Shown here: piece after piece, positions 55,860 through 64,000 of the stretch
How positions within the stretch are numbered: position 1 is the stretch's first letter
Layout: each line of letters opens with the position of its first letter
Source of the DNA: Caballeronia sordidicola
Lineage (GTDB): Bacteria; Pseudomonadota; Gammaproteobacteria; Burkholderiales; Burkholderiaceae
Assembly: GCF_001544455.2 (NCBI RefSeq)
Contig: NZ_FCOC02000002.1
Location: forward strand, 620,001-684,000
Direction of reading: 5' to 3'
Length of the DNA stretch: 64,000 nt
Position numbers and translations under genes: made by a program
Notes under the pieces: generated by a model
Databases searched by the model: none
Seen by the model: the letters and a program-made list of their open reading frames with translations, nothing else
What the model was told of the DNA's origin: nothing

Positions 55860-56370
55860 TGGCGTTGTGCGGGCTGAAGGCCGCTGACGTTGCCCGACAT
55901 AAATCCTGTTCGCAGCAAACGGACAGCCGGGAGCTGATGCGACACGGAGATGTAACGGCAATTCAGTCGTTTACCGGCTAACAACGTCGAAGAACAGCGA
56001 GCTGCTCGTGCGCGCGGCCAGCCGCAGCCTTTGGCGCGCATCTGCTCGAGCATGGGACTGCCATAGCAGCACGGCGCCGCAGGTTCCCGCCTTCAAGGCC
56101 TGTTCGGCCCTTCACAACTGGTCACTGACTCGCCTTGCCCGTAGCAACAAAAGCTGGCTTACCGGCACACCCGAGTAAGCCAGACCCTGACCATTGGGCT
56201 GGCTGGGCGGGTCGACCAGCACGATGGGCTTTTCGAGGGATGCAAGTGCTGGCTCGAGCAGCCGGATTTCGCCGGAATCGGTGGCTCGAGAAAGGATTTC
56301 AGTGAGCGCCCCGACAGGCCATCCTCAACCCGGAGGCTCGCGTGACAGCGCTGGGTGACCTAGTCAGTGA
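55860..56370 (-). pseudogene. imuA: Remnant of imuA (SOS translesion-synthesis accessory gene)
   Basis: Read on the - strand in one frame: LGHPALSREPPG, stop, GWPVGALTEIL, then SGEIRLLEPALASLEKPIVL, then SQLLLLRARRVSDQL, stop, RAEQALKAGTCGAVLLWQSH. This is the ImuA (RecA-like, formerly SulA-like) order GGGWPxGAL, LLxPAL, and CGAVLLWQ. Stops occur at 56364-56366, 56325-56327 and 56112-56114 (the last replacing the usual Trp). A frameshift near 55970 separates a further fitting piece (LPLHLRVASAPGC). The gene is dead. No imuB or dnaE2 is in the window. Confidence 0.8.
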
Positions 56371-56639
56371 AGCCAAATAAACAATAGGGGCCGGGCGGGC
56401 CGTGATTCGAAATAAATCGCGATTTGTTAAGACGATATATTCGACGATGTGGTCCTGCGTGAGGGTCTGTTCAAGAACTTTCTTGATGTCGGCTCGAGAT
56501 GAAGTCAGGCGCAAAGAAGTTGGGCAGGATAGAGGGCAGTGCTTGCTTCTTCGTAGAAAATGTCAAAGAATTGAACTCGCTGCTTGATAGTCGAGTCAAG
56601 CGTCACGCCTACAATGCATCTGGTCTGAGGTAACTCAAT

Positions 56640-57644
56640 ATGAGAAGACAGACTGTACTCGCGCATGTAGCATCGTTTGGCTATCAAGCCGCTTGCCGTG
56701 CAGTGCCAATCGCTACCATTTTGGCGTTGGCAGGTTGCAGCTTGTTCAAATCACAGACAACAGCCGATGAGCCCAAGATTGAGCAAGTAACATTGCAAGA
56801 TTATCTGCTTGATATCAAGCGGCAAATTGCCGTGTTTCAATCGTATCAAATAGCAGATGCCAAAATTTTCGAGTCTAATTCGAGACAGAAAAATGACGAA
56901 TATGAATGTGGTAACGGAGGTGACGTATTCATTCTCACGTCGGTCAAATTGGATGTCTTGACTACAACTGACCGAAACTGGAAAGCGGATGGAACCGGGA
57001 ACGCGGCAGGTGGCTTTATAACAATACCTAAACCCACTGGGTCAAAGGAGACAAAAGCCAATCAACATCTCATCTACACACAAACTATTCTTCCTGAGCT
57101 CGCGCAAGACCAAAGTATATTCACAAAGTCAAATATGGACATCTTGAACAAGGCTCCGTCTCCGATAGCCGTGACGATTGAACGACTCAAGAATGCATTG
57201 GATGTGACGTCGAAGAAGCACCAGGAAACTAAAAAAGGGGCCTTTCTTGGGAAGCTACCATGTCTTACAGCTGCGCCGATTTCAAAAAAGGTTACGGACC
57301 ATACGTTCACCCTTGAGCTCGATACCACAACGGATTACGGCTTTAAAGCAACTGTCGTCGTGGCGGACTATGGGATAGGCCTCGAGCATACAAATACCGA
57401 GACCAACACTTTAACTGTAACTTATCAGGTGTGGCCTTGGGACCTTTTGCCGAAATCGGGTAAGGTCGGCGGAAAACCTATTAGCAGCGATACCGAGTTT
57501 ATTTACTGTCAAGGCGAAAACCATCTTGTCAACATATGTAAGGTGACTGGAAAGGAATCTCCTGTTGCCGTTTCACCGAATGAGCGTAAGACTCTTTCGG
57601 AACAGTTGCTCTTGCGGAACCGTATTCTTCTTGATGCCCACTGA
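56640..57644 (+). CDS. Hypothetical lipoprotein
   Basis: 334 residues. The N-terminus is a long signal peptide with lipobox LAGC (about residues 30-33). The rest is soluble and beta-rich, with TDYGFKATVVVADYGIGLEH and a late CQGENHLVNIC cysteine pair. No family recognised. It has clearly lower GC and different codon use than the core genes, which suggests recent transfer. It stands alone in the island. Confidence 0.65.
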   Translation: MRRQTVLAHVASFGYQAACRAVPIATILALAGCSLFKSQTTADEPKIEQVTLQDYLLDIKRQIAVFQSYQIADAKIFESNSRQKNDEYECGNGGDVFILTSVKLDVLTTTDRNWKADGTGNAAGGFITIPKPTGSKETKANQHLIYTQTILPELAQDQSIFTKSNMDILNKAPSPIAVTIERLKNALDVTSKKHQETKKGAFLGKLPCLTAAPISKKVTDHTFTLELDTTTDYGFKATVVVADYGIGLEHTNTETNTLTVTYQVWPWDLLPKSGKVGGKPISSDTEFIYCQGENHLVNICKVTGKESPVAVSPNERKTLSEQLLLRNRILLDAH

Positions 57645-58083
57645 CGGTACATTGCAACCGACATGAGGCTGAGTTTTCTGTCGTTGTATTCGATTCAGGC
57701 TCTTTCGACTACCTTGTATACGGTGAGATTTCCCAGCAGTTGCGACGCAGGAAAGCCTGTGTTGCGAGCAACGCCGGAAGATGGGCGCCATGCACGGCGA
57801 ATTCACGATAGCACCTCTTCGGTTTTCCGGTCTCCGACCTCGCAGGCTCACCGTTTCGATGGCCTGAAGCTACTTCGATTTGTCGAGTCGGTCCGGAGCG
57901 AAGGTTGGTTCTTCGCCAACGTGTCTATCTGTTTGAAGACACGGCTAAAATCGTCGACTGACGTCAGTTAGAGCTCCAGGCTCACTACTATACTTAATGT
58001 CGTCCACACTAAAAATCCGCATGCGCTCCGCGTTGCTTAAAGCGCGCGCGACTCCAGTCAGCAGTTTTTGGCACGCAGGGAAG
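57645..58083. other. Intergenic gap without assignable feature
   Basis: About 440 bp after the lipoprotein gene. A + frame at 57663-57971 has no recognisable sequence or strong ribosome-binding site. Nothing else is supported. Confidence 0.5.
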
Positions 58084-58278
58084 ATGGAACCCAATTTCTA
58101 TAAAGAGTGTGAGGTGTGGGGGTATGCCATCCCACGGGACGGACGCTTTGACGCAAGCACCACCATCACGTATGGCAGAAAATCTATCGAAGGTTCTGGC
58201 GTACTCGCAACCTGCGATACCGATAAGGAAACACGAGCCGTGGGCGTGTCGTGGGCACGAGCCTGGGTTGATACGTGA
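58084..58278 (+). CDS. Small protein, relative of the LexA-operon 66-residue protein
   Basis: 64 residues from the ATG at 58084 (MEPNFYKECEVWGYAIPRDG), with AGGGA just upstream at short spacing. Aligns without gaps to the product at 51899-52099 over the middle and end: SGVLATCDTDKETRAVGVSW against SGVLAVYQSDEDAMDAGVRW, both followed by A-x-x-W-[VI]-D. It points away from the other copy and has no visible LexA box. Function unknown. A longer frame starting at 57997 is less likely. Confidence 0.6.
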   Translation: MEPNFYKECEVWGYAIPRDGRFDASTTITYGRKSIEGSGVLATCDTDKETRAVGVSWARAWVDT

Positions 58279-58638
58279 GGCTAGGCCCATCGGACGGCAA
58301 AATCGGACGGCAAAAAGACGCCCATCCACTGCATGGATTTTGTGTCTGAAAGAGCTTTTTGAGTGGACGAAGATGTTAAAAAGACATCTAACGAACGGGG
58401 CTTTAACTTTTTGCGAGCGACCGTTTTAGAATTTATGGCGCCGGCAGCGCATCGCCGAATCAGCCGATTATGCTTGCCCCTTCATCCGGCGCCCGGCGGC
58501 GGGCCGCGGTGAACGCGTGCCAGCAAACAGCGACACTTACGGTAGCCACCGCTCCTCCGAAGGCTGCCCTTCGAGAGTGCGATTGATACGTCAGAAGTGA
58601 CTTGACCAGTGACGCAGGTTAAGCCGCCACGGAACCTT
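58279..58638. other. Gap with a short tandem repeat
   Basis: ATCGGACGGCAAA occurs twice in tandem-like fashion between about 58287 and 58315. No gene is supported in the remaining ~330 bp. Confidence 0.5.
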
Positions 58639-60135
58639 CTATGCGTCGTCATTGTCTGGCGCAAAGCCGACAATTATCAAACCGTAGGCTGTGTGTTCGA
58701 ATGGGTACGCAGTCATTGTTTCCCAGTCAATGACGTTCGAAAGTTCAAAATAGGAGCCCTCAACGCGGACCGCAGAGTCGACCGTGCTCCACAGGTCGCC
58801 GAGTGATTGAACCTCCTGGTTCGTCTGAATTCGTTCTGAGCCACCCGAGAAGAGTTTGCAGGACCAGATATCACCAAGAAGCGTCAGCCACGAGATGAAT
58901 TCCTTGTTTCCGTGCTTCATCTCCTTGAGCCGTGAGGCCAAAGCAGCCCACATTTCAAAGCTCCCATCGATGTCAACCCTATTGCCGGGATTCGCCCGCT
59001 CGCTTGCGTAACGGGCCATCTCAGACAAGCGTCGATTGATAGTCCGAGGCTTGACGTCCGGCCTGTCTCTCCAGCGGCTAAGCACAGGCACCAGCCACTC
59101 GAGCAGTGATATTGCCCAAGTTAGCTTTTCATGGTTCTGACGCATGAGTATCGAAACTCCCACCCAAACGTCCTTTCTGCCTGGCACGGGTGCCCAGTCG
59201 AATCTACCAGCCGACATGCCGAATTCGGTCTCGTCGGTCAGGCGCGCGATGCCTTCAAACTGTTCCAACGCTTGAGTCCAGCAGAGGAAGTCACCTGCTT
59301 CCTTAAAAAGCAACGGTGCATCAAAGTCAGACGGCGTGGCTTCCACCTCACCCGCGGGCGGGTCCATCAAAAGAACCTCTAACGTGTTATCCGGCGGCGC
59401 AAAATAGGTCATCACGCACGCTTGCTCAGCCGGAACTGCGTTGACAGTGGTTAGTGAGCCTGCATCAAGCCATTCAACTCTTTTAAGCTTGCCTGCTTGA
59501 TGCAAGCCCGATTTCAGGACTTCGTTGTTCTGGTCTCCGAGTGACCCTTTGGTTTCGATGCAGGCCCAATGGCTGACTCGACCATCAAACCGTACTAAAA
59601 AGTCCGGGTTGAGTGCCTTGCTCGCGCTCGTGACCTTGAAATTGACGGCATGACTGGAGAGCACGCCGTAGTGCCAGAATGCGCCGACTTTTCCCCACCT
59701 GTTTTCTTGCCCCCAAAGACCTGTTGCGACGCGGGCGTACAAAGTGCCTAGCAAGTATGAAAGAGCGGATTTTGCGGACTTCTCCAGCTCAGGAGCAAAC
59801 GGCTGGAGGACCGATATTCCCCCTGTCCCCGACTTAATCAAGGACAGCGCCAAGTCTAGCTGGCGCCACAGATGCTGGTACAGCGAAACTCGGTCCGCAA
59901 CAGGCATGGCCGGCATCGGTGCCGCATTCGCTCCGTATCCGCTGTCGAGTGCAGCGGCGAGCAAAGCTATGTATCCATGTAGCGTGGCGGGGTCCGGCAG
60001 TTTGGACGTGACTGGCGTTGCTGTTCCGGGTGTCGTCACGGCACAGAACTGTGCTCGGAACGGTCCAGCGGTGAGCGTGAAATCGAGCGGGACGCTCGTC
60101 GAGAAAGGCTCGATATATTCAACGACGTTCGGCAT
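58639..60135 (-). CDS. Large protein with a possible PD-(D/E)xK nuclease motif
   Basis: 498 residues (MPNVVEYIEPFSTSVPLDFT). No family recognised by eye. Residues 176-200 read NPDFLVRFDGRVSHWACIET then KGSLG, which fits the Asp...GluxLys core of restriction-endonuclease-like folds (D178, E194, K196). A helical region precedes it and an unassigned ~290-residue C-terminal part follows. As a solitary large gene in a defence-rich island it is a candidate new nuclease effector. Alternatively a non-enzymatic relative with the fold. Confidence 0.6.
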   Translation of the reverse strand: MPNVVEYIEPFSTSVPLDFTLTAGPFRAQFCAVTTPGTATPVTSKLPDPATLHGYIALLAAALDSGYGANAAPMPAMPVADRVSLYQHLWRQLDLALSLIKSGTGGISVLQPFAPELEKSAKSALSYLLGTLYARVATGLWGQENRWGKVGAFWHYGVLSSHAVNFKVTSASKALNPDFLVRFDGRVSHWACIETKGSLGDQNNEVLKSGLHQAGKLKRVEWLDAGSLTTVNAVPAEQACVMTYFAPPDNTLEVLLMDPPAGEVEATPSDFDAPLLFKEAGDFLCWTQALEQFEGIARLTDETEFGMSAGRFDWAPVPGRKDVWVGVSILMRQNHEKLTWAISLLEWLVPVLSRWRDRPDVKPRTINRRLSEMARYASERANPGNRVDIDGSFEMWAALASRLKEMKHGNKEFISWLTLLGDIWSCKLFSGGSERIQTNQEVQSLGDLWSTVDSAVRVEGSYFELSNVIDWETMTAYPFEHTAYGLIIVGFAPDNDDA

Positions 60136-60401
60136 GTACTGAGCGACTCGGACGGTCTTTCAAGTTGGTATTGTGCGGTCCCCCGTCGATGACAGCATTG
60201 CGCCGTGCCGTGCGTTGCTTTGAAGGGACCTTTGGCGTTGTGCATTATGCAACGGGACGCTCCGTTGCCGGGTCATTCAGGATTGGATTTGCAGAGGAGG
60301 AGAGCATAGAAGGGAAGCAATGACCGCGGGGGTCCTCCGGAAGTAGTGTGCGTGGCGTCCGGCCTGTGGAACGCGTAGGTCGAGCCGGCAAGCTCTAGCG
60401 A

Positions 60402-60704
60402 CTAAAAGAAGAAGTGTCGCAATGGCGTGAGTGCCGCGCCGAGTGCAGATGCACCCCCGTTGGTCTCGCTGAAGACAAGCTTTGGCCGAGGCGGGGGCCG
60501 GTCATAGCGGCTGTTCTCATTCAGGAAGGAGAGTCGGTCCATCAACAGTTGGGCGAGTGTGCGGGGTATCTGGACACCAAAGACATCGGCATTGGGGTCT
60601 ATCAACCCGGAGATACCGTTCATTACCAGGTCGCTGACAGTATGCCAGGCCCGTGGAAGCTTGCCGAAGGCGACTTCATGGTCGGCGATGCGATTGGTCA
60701 TCAA
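60402..60704 (-). pseudogene. Possible C-terminal remnant of a regulator (ROK-like?)
   Basis: A 100-codon - strand frame contains DPNADVFGVQIPRTLAQLLM and ETNGGASALGAALTPLRHFF, which looks like the C-terminal end of a larger protein, reminiscent of ROK-family regulators. No N-terminal domain or ribosome-binding site precedes it. The assignment is weak. It directly abuts the broken SRAP fragment, so this is a decayed stretch. Confidence 0.3.
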
Positions 60705-60810
60705 GGCGGAGCATGTGGAGCAGTGGTCGAATCCGGAGACGAAGAATATGGCATCGGCCTACGCGATTCTTGTTGACCGACGTCGCCCGTATTAAAAGCA
60801 CCGCTCGCGA
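60691..60810 (+). pseudogene. Remnant of a second SRAP gene (C-terminal end, nonsense mutation)
   Basis: The + frame reads RLVIKAEHVEQWSNPETKNM then ASAYAILVDRRRPY, stop, KHRSR. The intact SRAP protein ends PIKPENIDAWLNPDPKNLQ then AMYAILDDRDRPYYEHRLAA. More than half of the aligned residues match, and the match continues past a TAA that replaces the second Tyr codon (60793-60795). The upstream part of the gene is missing. It is on the opposite strand from the intact copy. Confidence 0.75.
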
Positions 60811-61564
60811 TGTAGCTGTCACCAGCTCAAGTCACCGATGGGCGCGCTGACATTTATGACCCGTTCAAAATAAGACGGGGCGCAAAGCACCCCGTCGCAA
60901 GCAGTCAGAGGGTGCTATCCCTCGGCGTTCAAGCTACTTCGTAGCCTCAATCATCAACGTACCTGCGACACCTCGCTCACCAGCGGCATCAGACGGGTAG
61001 CGCAGCGAGCGCGATAGAGTTAAAGCGGGGAGTCATGAATCCTCTTGTGGAGTTGAAAATTCGAGGCGCGACTCTATTGATGGAATATGAATCTGTCGTG
61101 TTAGCTATCCGGAGAAACGAGGCCGACACAACGGCTCGATGCCTCTCTTAACGTCGCCTTATAAAAAATCGCCTGCAGCACATGCGAACACGTTATGTCC
61201 GAGCAATGACTTCAGACTGCTACTCATCGCTCGGACAGGGCGCTCCGCCTTGCTTAGCGGGCTAGACGGGCTTATCGCAACAGGCTCGTAGAAGGCGGAT
61301 TGCCGCGGTCACCGCCGCAAGAACGGCGAGGACTATAAATCCGATTGATACCAGTATTTATGACAGCTTCATGGACGCAAAATAGTCATGTCTTAGTATC
61401 CGTTTCACCGGACGCCGCTCGCCAAACGCAAAACGGCTTCCGATGAAAACACGACACGCACCTGACTCCAAATGGTGTTCCACCAGCGGAAAACCAAAGA
61501 AGAAAGCAAGAACATTATCAAGTTGTGCTAATTATCTAAATGTGGGATGGCGGAGAGGCATAAA
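60811..61564. other. Gap at the right edge of the island
   Basis: About 750 bp before the porin gene. It holds a broken-looking small transmembrane frame (61262-61372) and a 38-codon frame at 61035-61151. No att-like repeat of the left edge, tRNA or integrase was found by eye. Confidence 0.5.
61262..61372 (-). pseudogene. Possible broken small single-pass membrane protein
   Basis: From the ATG at 61372 the frame reads MKLS, stop, ILVSIGFIVLAVLAAVTAAI and RLLRACCDKPV, stop. The hydrophobic helix with a basic end looks like a small membrane protein whose fifth codon became TAA. A start at the following CTG is also possible. Weak evidence. Confidence 0.25.
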
Positions 61565-62704
61565 ATGAAGAAAGTAATTGGGATGGCCATTGGCTGCTTG
61601 GCGGCGAACCTGTCATACGCACAAAGCTCCGTCACCCTGTACGGTGTCGTTGACGATGGCATTCAGTACACGAACAATCAGGCGGGCGCGTCGTCTTGGG
61701 CGCTTTCGCAAGGTGGCCGCGGCAGCAGCAAATGGGGGATGACTGGAACCGAGGACTTGGGCGGAGGATTGCACGCCTTCTTCAAACTGGAGAATGGCTT
61801 CAACCTGAACAACGGGGCACTCGGCAATAACGGCGCGCTGTTTGGCCGACAAGGTTACGTTGGACTCGGCAGCGACAAATACGGTGAGGTTCGATTGGGT
61901 CGCCAGTACGACTTGCTCTTCGAGAGCCTCGTTCCGTTCGCTGCGTCAGGAAAATTCGGTGGAGGCTTGGGTGCCCATGCCGGGGATGTCGACAACACCT
62001 GGGGCGACTTCAACCTGAACAACACGGTGAAGTATCTTTCGCCGACTCTCTACGGCGCCCGGCTTGGCGTTGCCTATTCATTCGGAAACGTCGCCGGTTC
62101 GATGGGCCGCAATCAGGCGGTGAACGTGTCGCTCACGTACGGCAACGGCCCGCTGACCATGGCGGCAGCGTACCTGAAAGTCAACAATCCGGCGACGGCT
62201 GTCTGGGGAGCGACCAGCTTGCCTGTGGCAGGTGCCGCGTACACGAACCCAGTGTCTTCGCCAATTTACCGGGGCTATGCGACGGCGGACGCTATCCAGA
62301 TTTCGGGTGCAGCCGCGAACTATAAGCTTGGCAACTCAAATGTCAGCGTTCTATTTACCAGCACGCAATTGCAGGACGCGGTCAAGACAACGACTACGCC
62401 GCTCGGTGGTAGTGCGCACTTCAATACCCTTGAGGGTGATTACACGTACAACCTGACGCCAGCTCTGCAATTGGCGACCGCATACGCTTACACGTGGGCG
62501 AACGATGCACGATATGGGCAGGTCAACCTCGGCGCTACATACAATCTCTCCAAGCGCACGTTCCTCTACGCAATCGGCGCCTGGCAGCACGCGACCGGAA
62601 AGAACTCGCTGGGCGCCCCTGCAGTCGCCGCAAACACGAATATAACGGCATCATCGACCGACAATCAGGTGGCAGTGAGATTGGGCATTCGTCATAGTTT
62701 TTAA
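61565..62704 (+). CDS. Gram-negative porin (Burkholderia OmpC-like)
   Basis: About 379 residues from MKKVIGMAIGCLAANLSYAQ, a signal peptide followed directly by SSVTLYGVVDDGIQYTNN, the standard first strand of betaproteobacterial porins. SKWGMTGTEDLGGGLHAFFK and GRQGYVGLGSDKYGEVRLGR follow. The end LGIRHSF has the terminal Phe needed for outer-membrane insertion. It forms a trimeric general or anion-selective channel. An upstream in-frame ATG (61547) would spoil the signal peptide. Confidence 0.95.
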   Translation: MKKVIGMAIGCLAANLSYAQSSVTLYGVVDDGIQYTNNQAGASSWALSQGGRGSSKWGMTGTEDLGGGLHAFFKLENGFNLNNGALGNNGALFGRQGYVGLGSDKYGEVRLGRQYDLLFESLVPFAASGKFGGGLGAHAGDVDNTWGDFNLNNTVKYLSPTLYGARLGVAYSFGNVAGSMGRNQAVNVSLTYGNGPLTMAAAYLKVNNPATAVWGATSLPVAGAAYTNPVSSPIYRGYATADAIQISGAAANYKLGNSNVSVLFTSTQLQDAVKTTTTPLGGSAHFNTLEGDYTYNLTPALQLATAYAYTWANDARYGQVNLGATYNLSKRTFLYAIGAWQHATGKNSLGAPAVAANTNITASSTDNQVAVRLGIRHSF

Positions 62705-62834
62705 TGTCATGCCCCAACTGTGAGGACCATTCCCTTCAATCCGCCTTGCCGAAAAAGCGGGCGGTTTGCGAAGCCGTGTTCTTATTGTCAGGGCTTCGCA
62801 CTGTCGGTTGAAACGTGCCCGGTCAAGGGCAGAT

Positions 62835-63740
62835 TTACGCGCTCAAGATTTGATGCCGGTTAAAGAAGAAGTGTCTCAACCAGGCATGCGCAGGGTCAGT
62901 TTGATACCGCTCATGCCAGTAAAGAGACATCTTCACCGAGGGAAGTTCGATAGGCGGCTCCAGAGCAACCACATCAAGGTGCTTCGAGAAATGCATTGCG
63001 ACGCTCTTCGGTACGGTCGCAATGAAGTCTGTTTCAGCAACAGTGAATGGCGCAGCGAGGTAGCTTGCTAGTGTTAGCCCGATAACGCGTTTGCGCTTCA
63101 TGTCCTGAAGCTGCAAATCGAGCCTTTCACTATAGTTCCTCGTGTGCGCCGCAAGGTCGATGTGTCGATAGGCGAGCCAGGTATCAATGGTCCATTCTTC
63201 ACGCAGGCAGGGGTGGTCGCGACGCACCAACGAAAGAACCGGCTCCTCAAATAGCGGACGAGCCCGAAGGTCATCGGATGGAGTCGGATAGTAGCCAGCC
63301 ACGAATTCGGCGTGATTTGACGCCAGCATTGCCAGACCATGATTCGGTCGCGCGGTCACGACACGCAGCCTTACTGCGGGCGTTTCGCGGTCGAGTGCTG
63401 ATACCAGTTTGGGAATCCAGGCGAACTGCAGATAGTCGCTCGCGTACAAGGTGAAAGTGTGGGGAGTTTCCGCGTCGAAGATATCCCTTGGCGCTGTCAC
63501 CCGCCTCCACGTTTCTAGCAGCGGACCAAATTCACGGTGTAATTCCAGAGCGCGGTCCGTCACCTCGACAGCCCCTTGACCCGTTATCAACAGCGGGTCG
63601 TTAAAGAGCCGGCGCAATCGACTAAGTGCTGCACTCATGGCCGGCTGTGTAACGCCCATCTGGGTTGCGGCGCGCGATAAGTTGCGACACGTTACAAGCG
63701 CATCCAGGTGAAGCAGAAGGTTAAGGTCCGCGGGTTTCAT
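62835..63740 (-). CDS. LysR-family transcriptional regulator
   Basis: About 301 residues from the ATG at 63740 (MKPADLNLLLHLDALVTCRN). The winged helix-turn-helix is ATQMGVTQPAMSAALSRLRR, then LFNDPLLI. A substrate-binding domain follows, resembling the NodD/LinR-like group. The longer open frame upstream has no family sequence. It is convergent with the porin and divergent from whatever begins at the window's right edge, a usual arrangement for a LysR regulator and its target. Confidence 0.93.
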   Translation of the reverse strand: MKPADLNLLLHLDALVTCRNLSRAATQMGVTQPAMSAALSRLRRLFNDPLLITGQGAVEVTDRALELHREFGPLLETWRRVTAPRDIFDAETPHTFTLYASDYLQFAWIPKLVSALDRETPAVRLRVVTARPNHGLAMLASNHAEFVAGYYPTPSDDLRARPLFEEPVLSLVRRDHPCLREEWTIDTWLAYRHIDLAAHTRNYSERLDLQLQDMKRKRVIGLTLASYLAAPFTVAETDFIATVPKSVAMHFSKHLDVVALEPPIELPSVKMSLYWHERYQTDPAHAWLRHFFFNRHQILSA

Positions 63741-64000
63741 CGAGCTATCAATGTGATTGATTGAGACATAACAGGCCCTTATTCGACGCCAAAAAAATGA
63801 CTGTCTACGATTGACTTGACGGTCACACATTGGCAACAAAGGTCTGCTGCCGATGCAAGGAAGTCGAGAATCATATTTTGGCCCAGAAGTATCTGGGAAA
63901 CGCGGGTTTTCCATAAATCCGCTGCCCTCCGCCCGCGGAGTTCTGTAAAAAGGTGCCGGTCCCGCCGGCCTATTAGGGACACATTTTCATGTATCGAATC
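63741..64000. other. Divergent upstream region of the LysR gene, open at the right edge
   Basis: 260 bp. An ATG at 63989-63991 (M-Y-R-I) may begin the divergent target gene, but only four codons are in the window. No clear T-N11-A LysR box could be fixed with certainty. Confidence 0.3.

Noticed and set aside
57663..57971. 102-codon + strand frame between the lipoprotein and the small-protein gene
   Set aside because: No family sequence, ribosome-binding site or neighbour logic.
61035..61151. 38-codon + strand frame (MNPLVELKIRGATLLMEYES) after GGGGAG
   Set aside because: A plausible ribosome-binding site exists, but the frame is short, unrecognised and inside a decayed stretch.
1..64000. 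CRISPR arrays, rRNA, tRNA, complete insertion sequences, phage integrase
   Set aside because: None was seen by eye on either strand. Weak or decayed copies cannot be excluded without a computed search.

Overview
This window comes from a high-GC betaproteobacterium, most likely a Burkholderia/Paraburkholderia/Caballeronia-type Burkholderiaceae. The reasons are the flagellar gene order, the repeat-extended FlgA, the Burkholderia-type porin, the H-NS-type proteins and the folB-ttcA-glmU-glmS neighbourhood. Assignment to family is by recognition of gene families and order, not by a database search.

Region 1 (1-25685) is a nearly complete flagellar locus. On the + strand lie fliF (3' part), fliG, H, I, J and K, then a terminator, then fliL, M, N, O, P, Q and R. 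On the - strand lie flgB, C, D, E, F, G, H, I and J, then a YcgR-type PilZ brake gene, then flgK and flgL. On the + strand again, divergent from flgB, lie flgA, flgM and flgN. Sigma-28 (FliA)-type promoters are readable before flgK, the PilZ gene and flgM, so the late genes and the anti-sigma factor share one control.

Region 2 (25750-38373) is core housekeeping: 5-formyl-THF cyclo-ligase, a lytic transglycosylase lipoprotein, a complex I NDUFA9-like protein, a GST, cca, a DUF2905 protein, a MidA-like methyltransferase, an SDR/pteridine reductase-like gene, folB, ttcA, glmU and glmS.

Region 3 (about 38400-61500) begins within about 50 bp of the glmS stop and is an accessory island. It has lower GC, mixed gene orientation, many orphan genes and pseudogenes, and no visible integrase. 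It holds a DUF2971 + HNH-like pair; a divergent Xre regulator with an ietA-ietS (AAA ATPase + subtilase) defence pair; a Thoeris-type operon with a SIR2-SLOG ThsA between two different TIR genes; an H-NS-like protein with a duplicated DNA-binding motif; an HNH nuclease with an unknown C-terminal module; and a 498-residue protein with a possible PD-(D/E)xK motif. A second theme is the SOS response. There are two LexA boxes, one an exact consensus inside a 40-bp perfect palindrome and one driving a two-gene operon. There is also an intact SRAP (HMCES/YedK-like) gene, a wrecked SRAP copy and a wrecked imuA.

Region 4 (61565-64000) returns to typical chromosomal genes: a Burkholderia-type porin and a LysR regulator. 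I saw no rRNA, tRNA, CRISPR array or complete insertion sequence.
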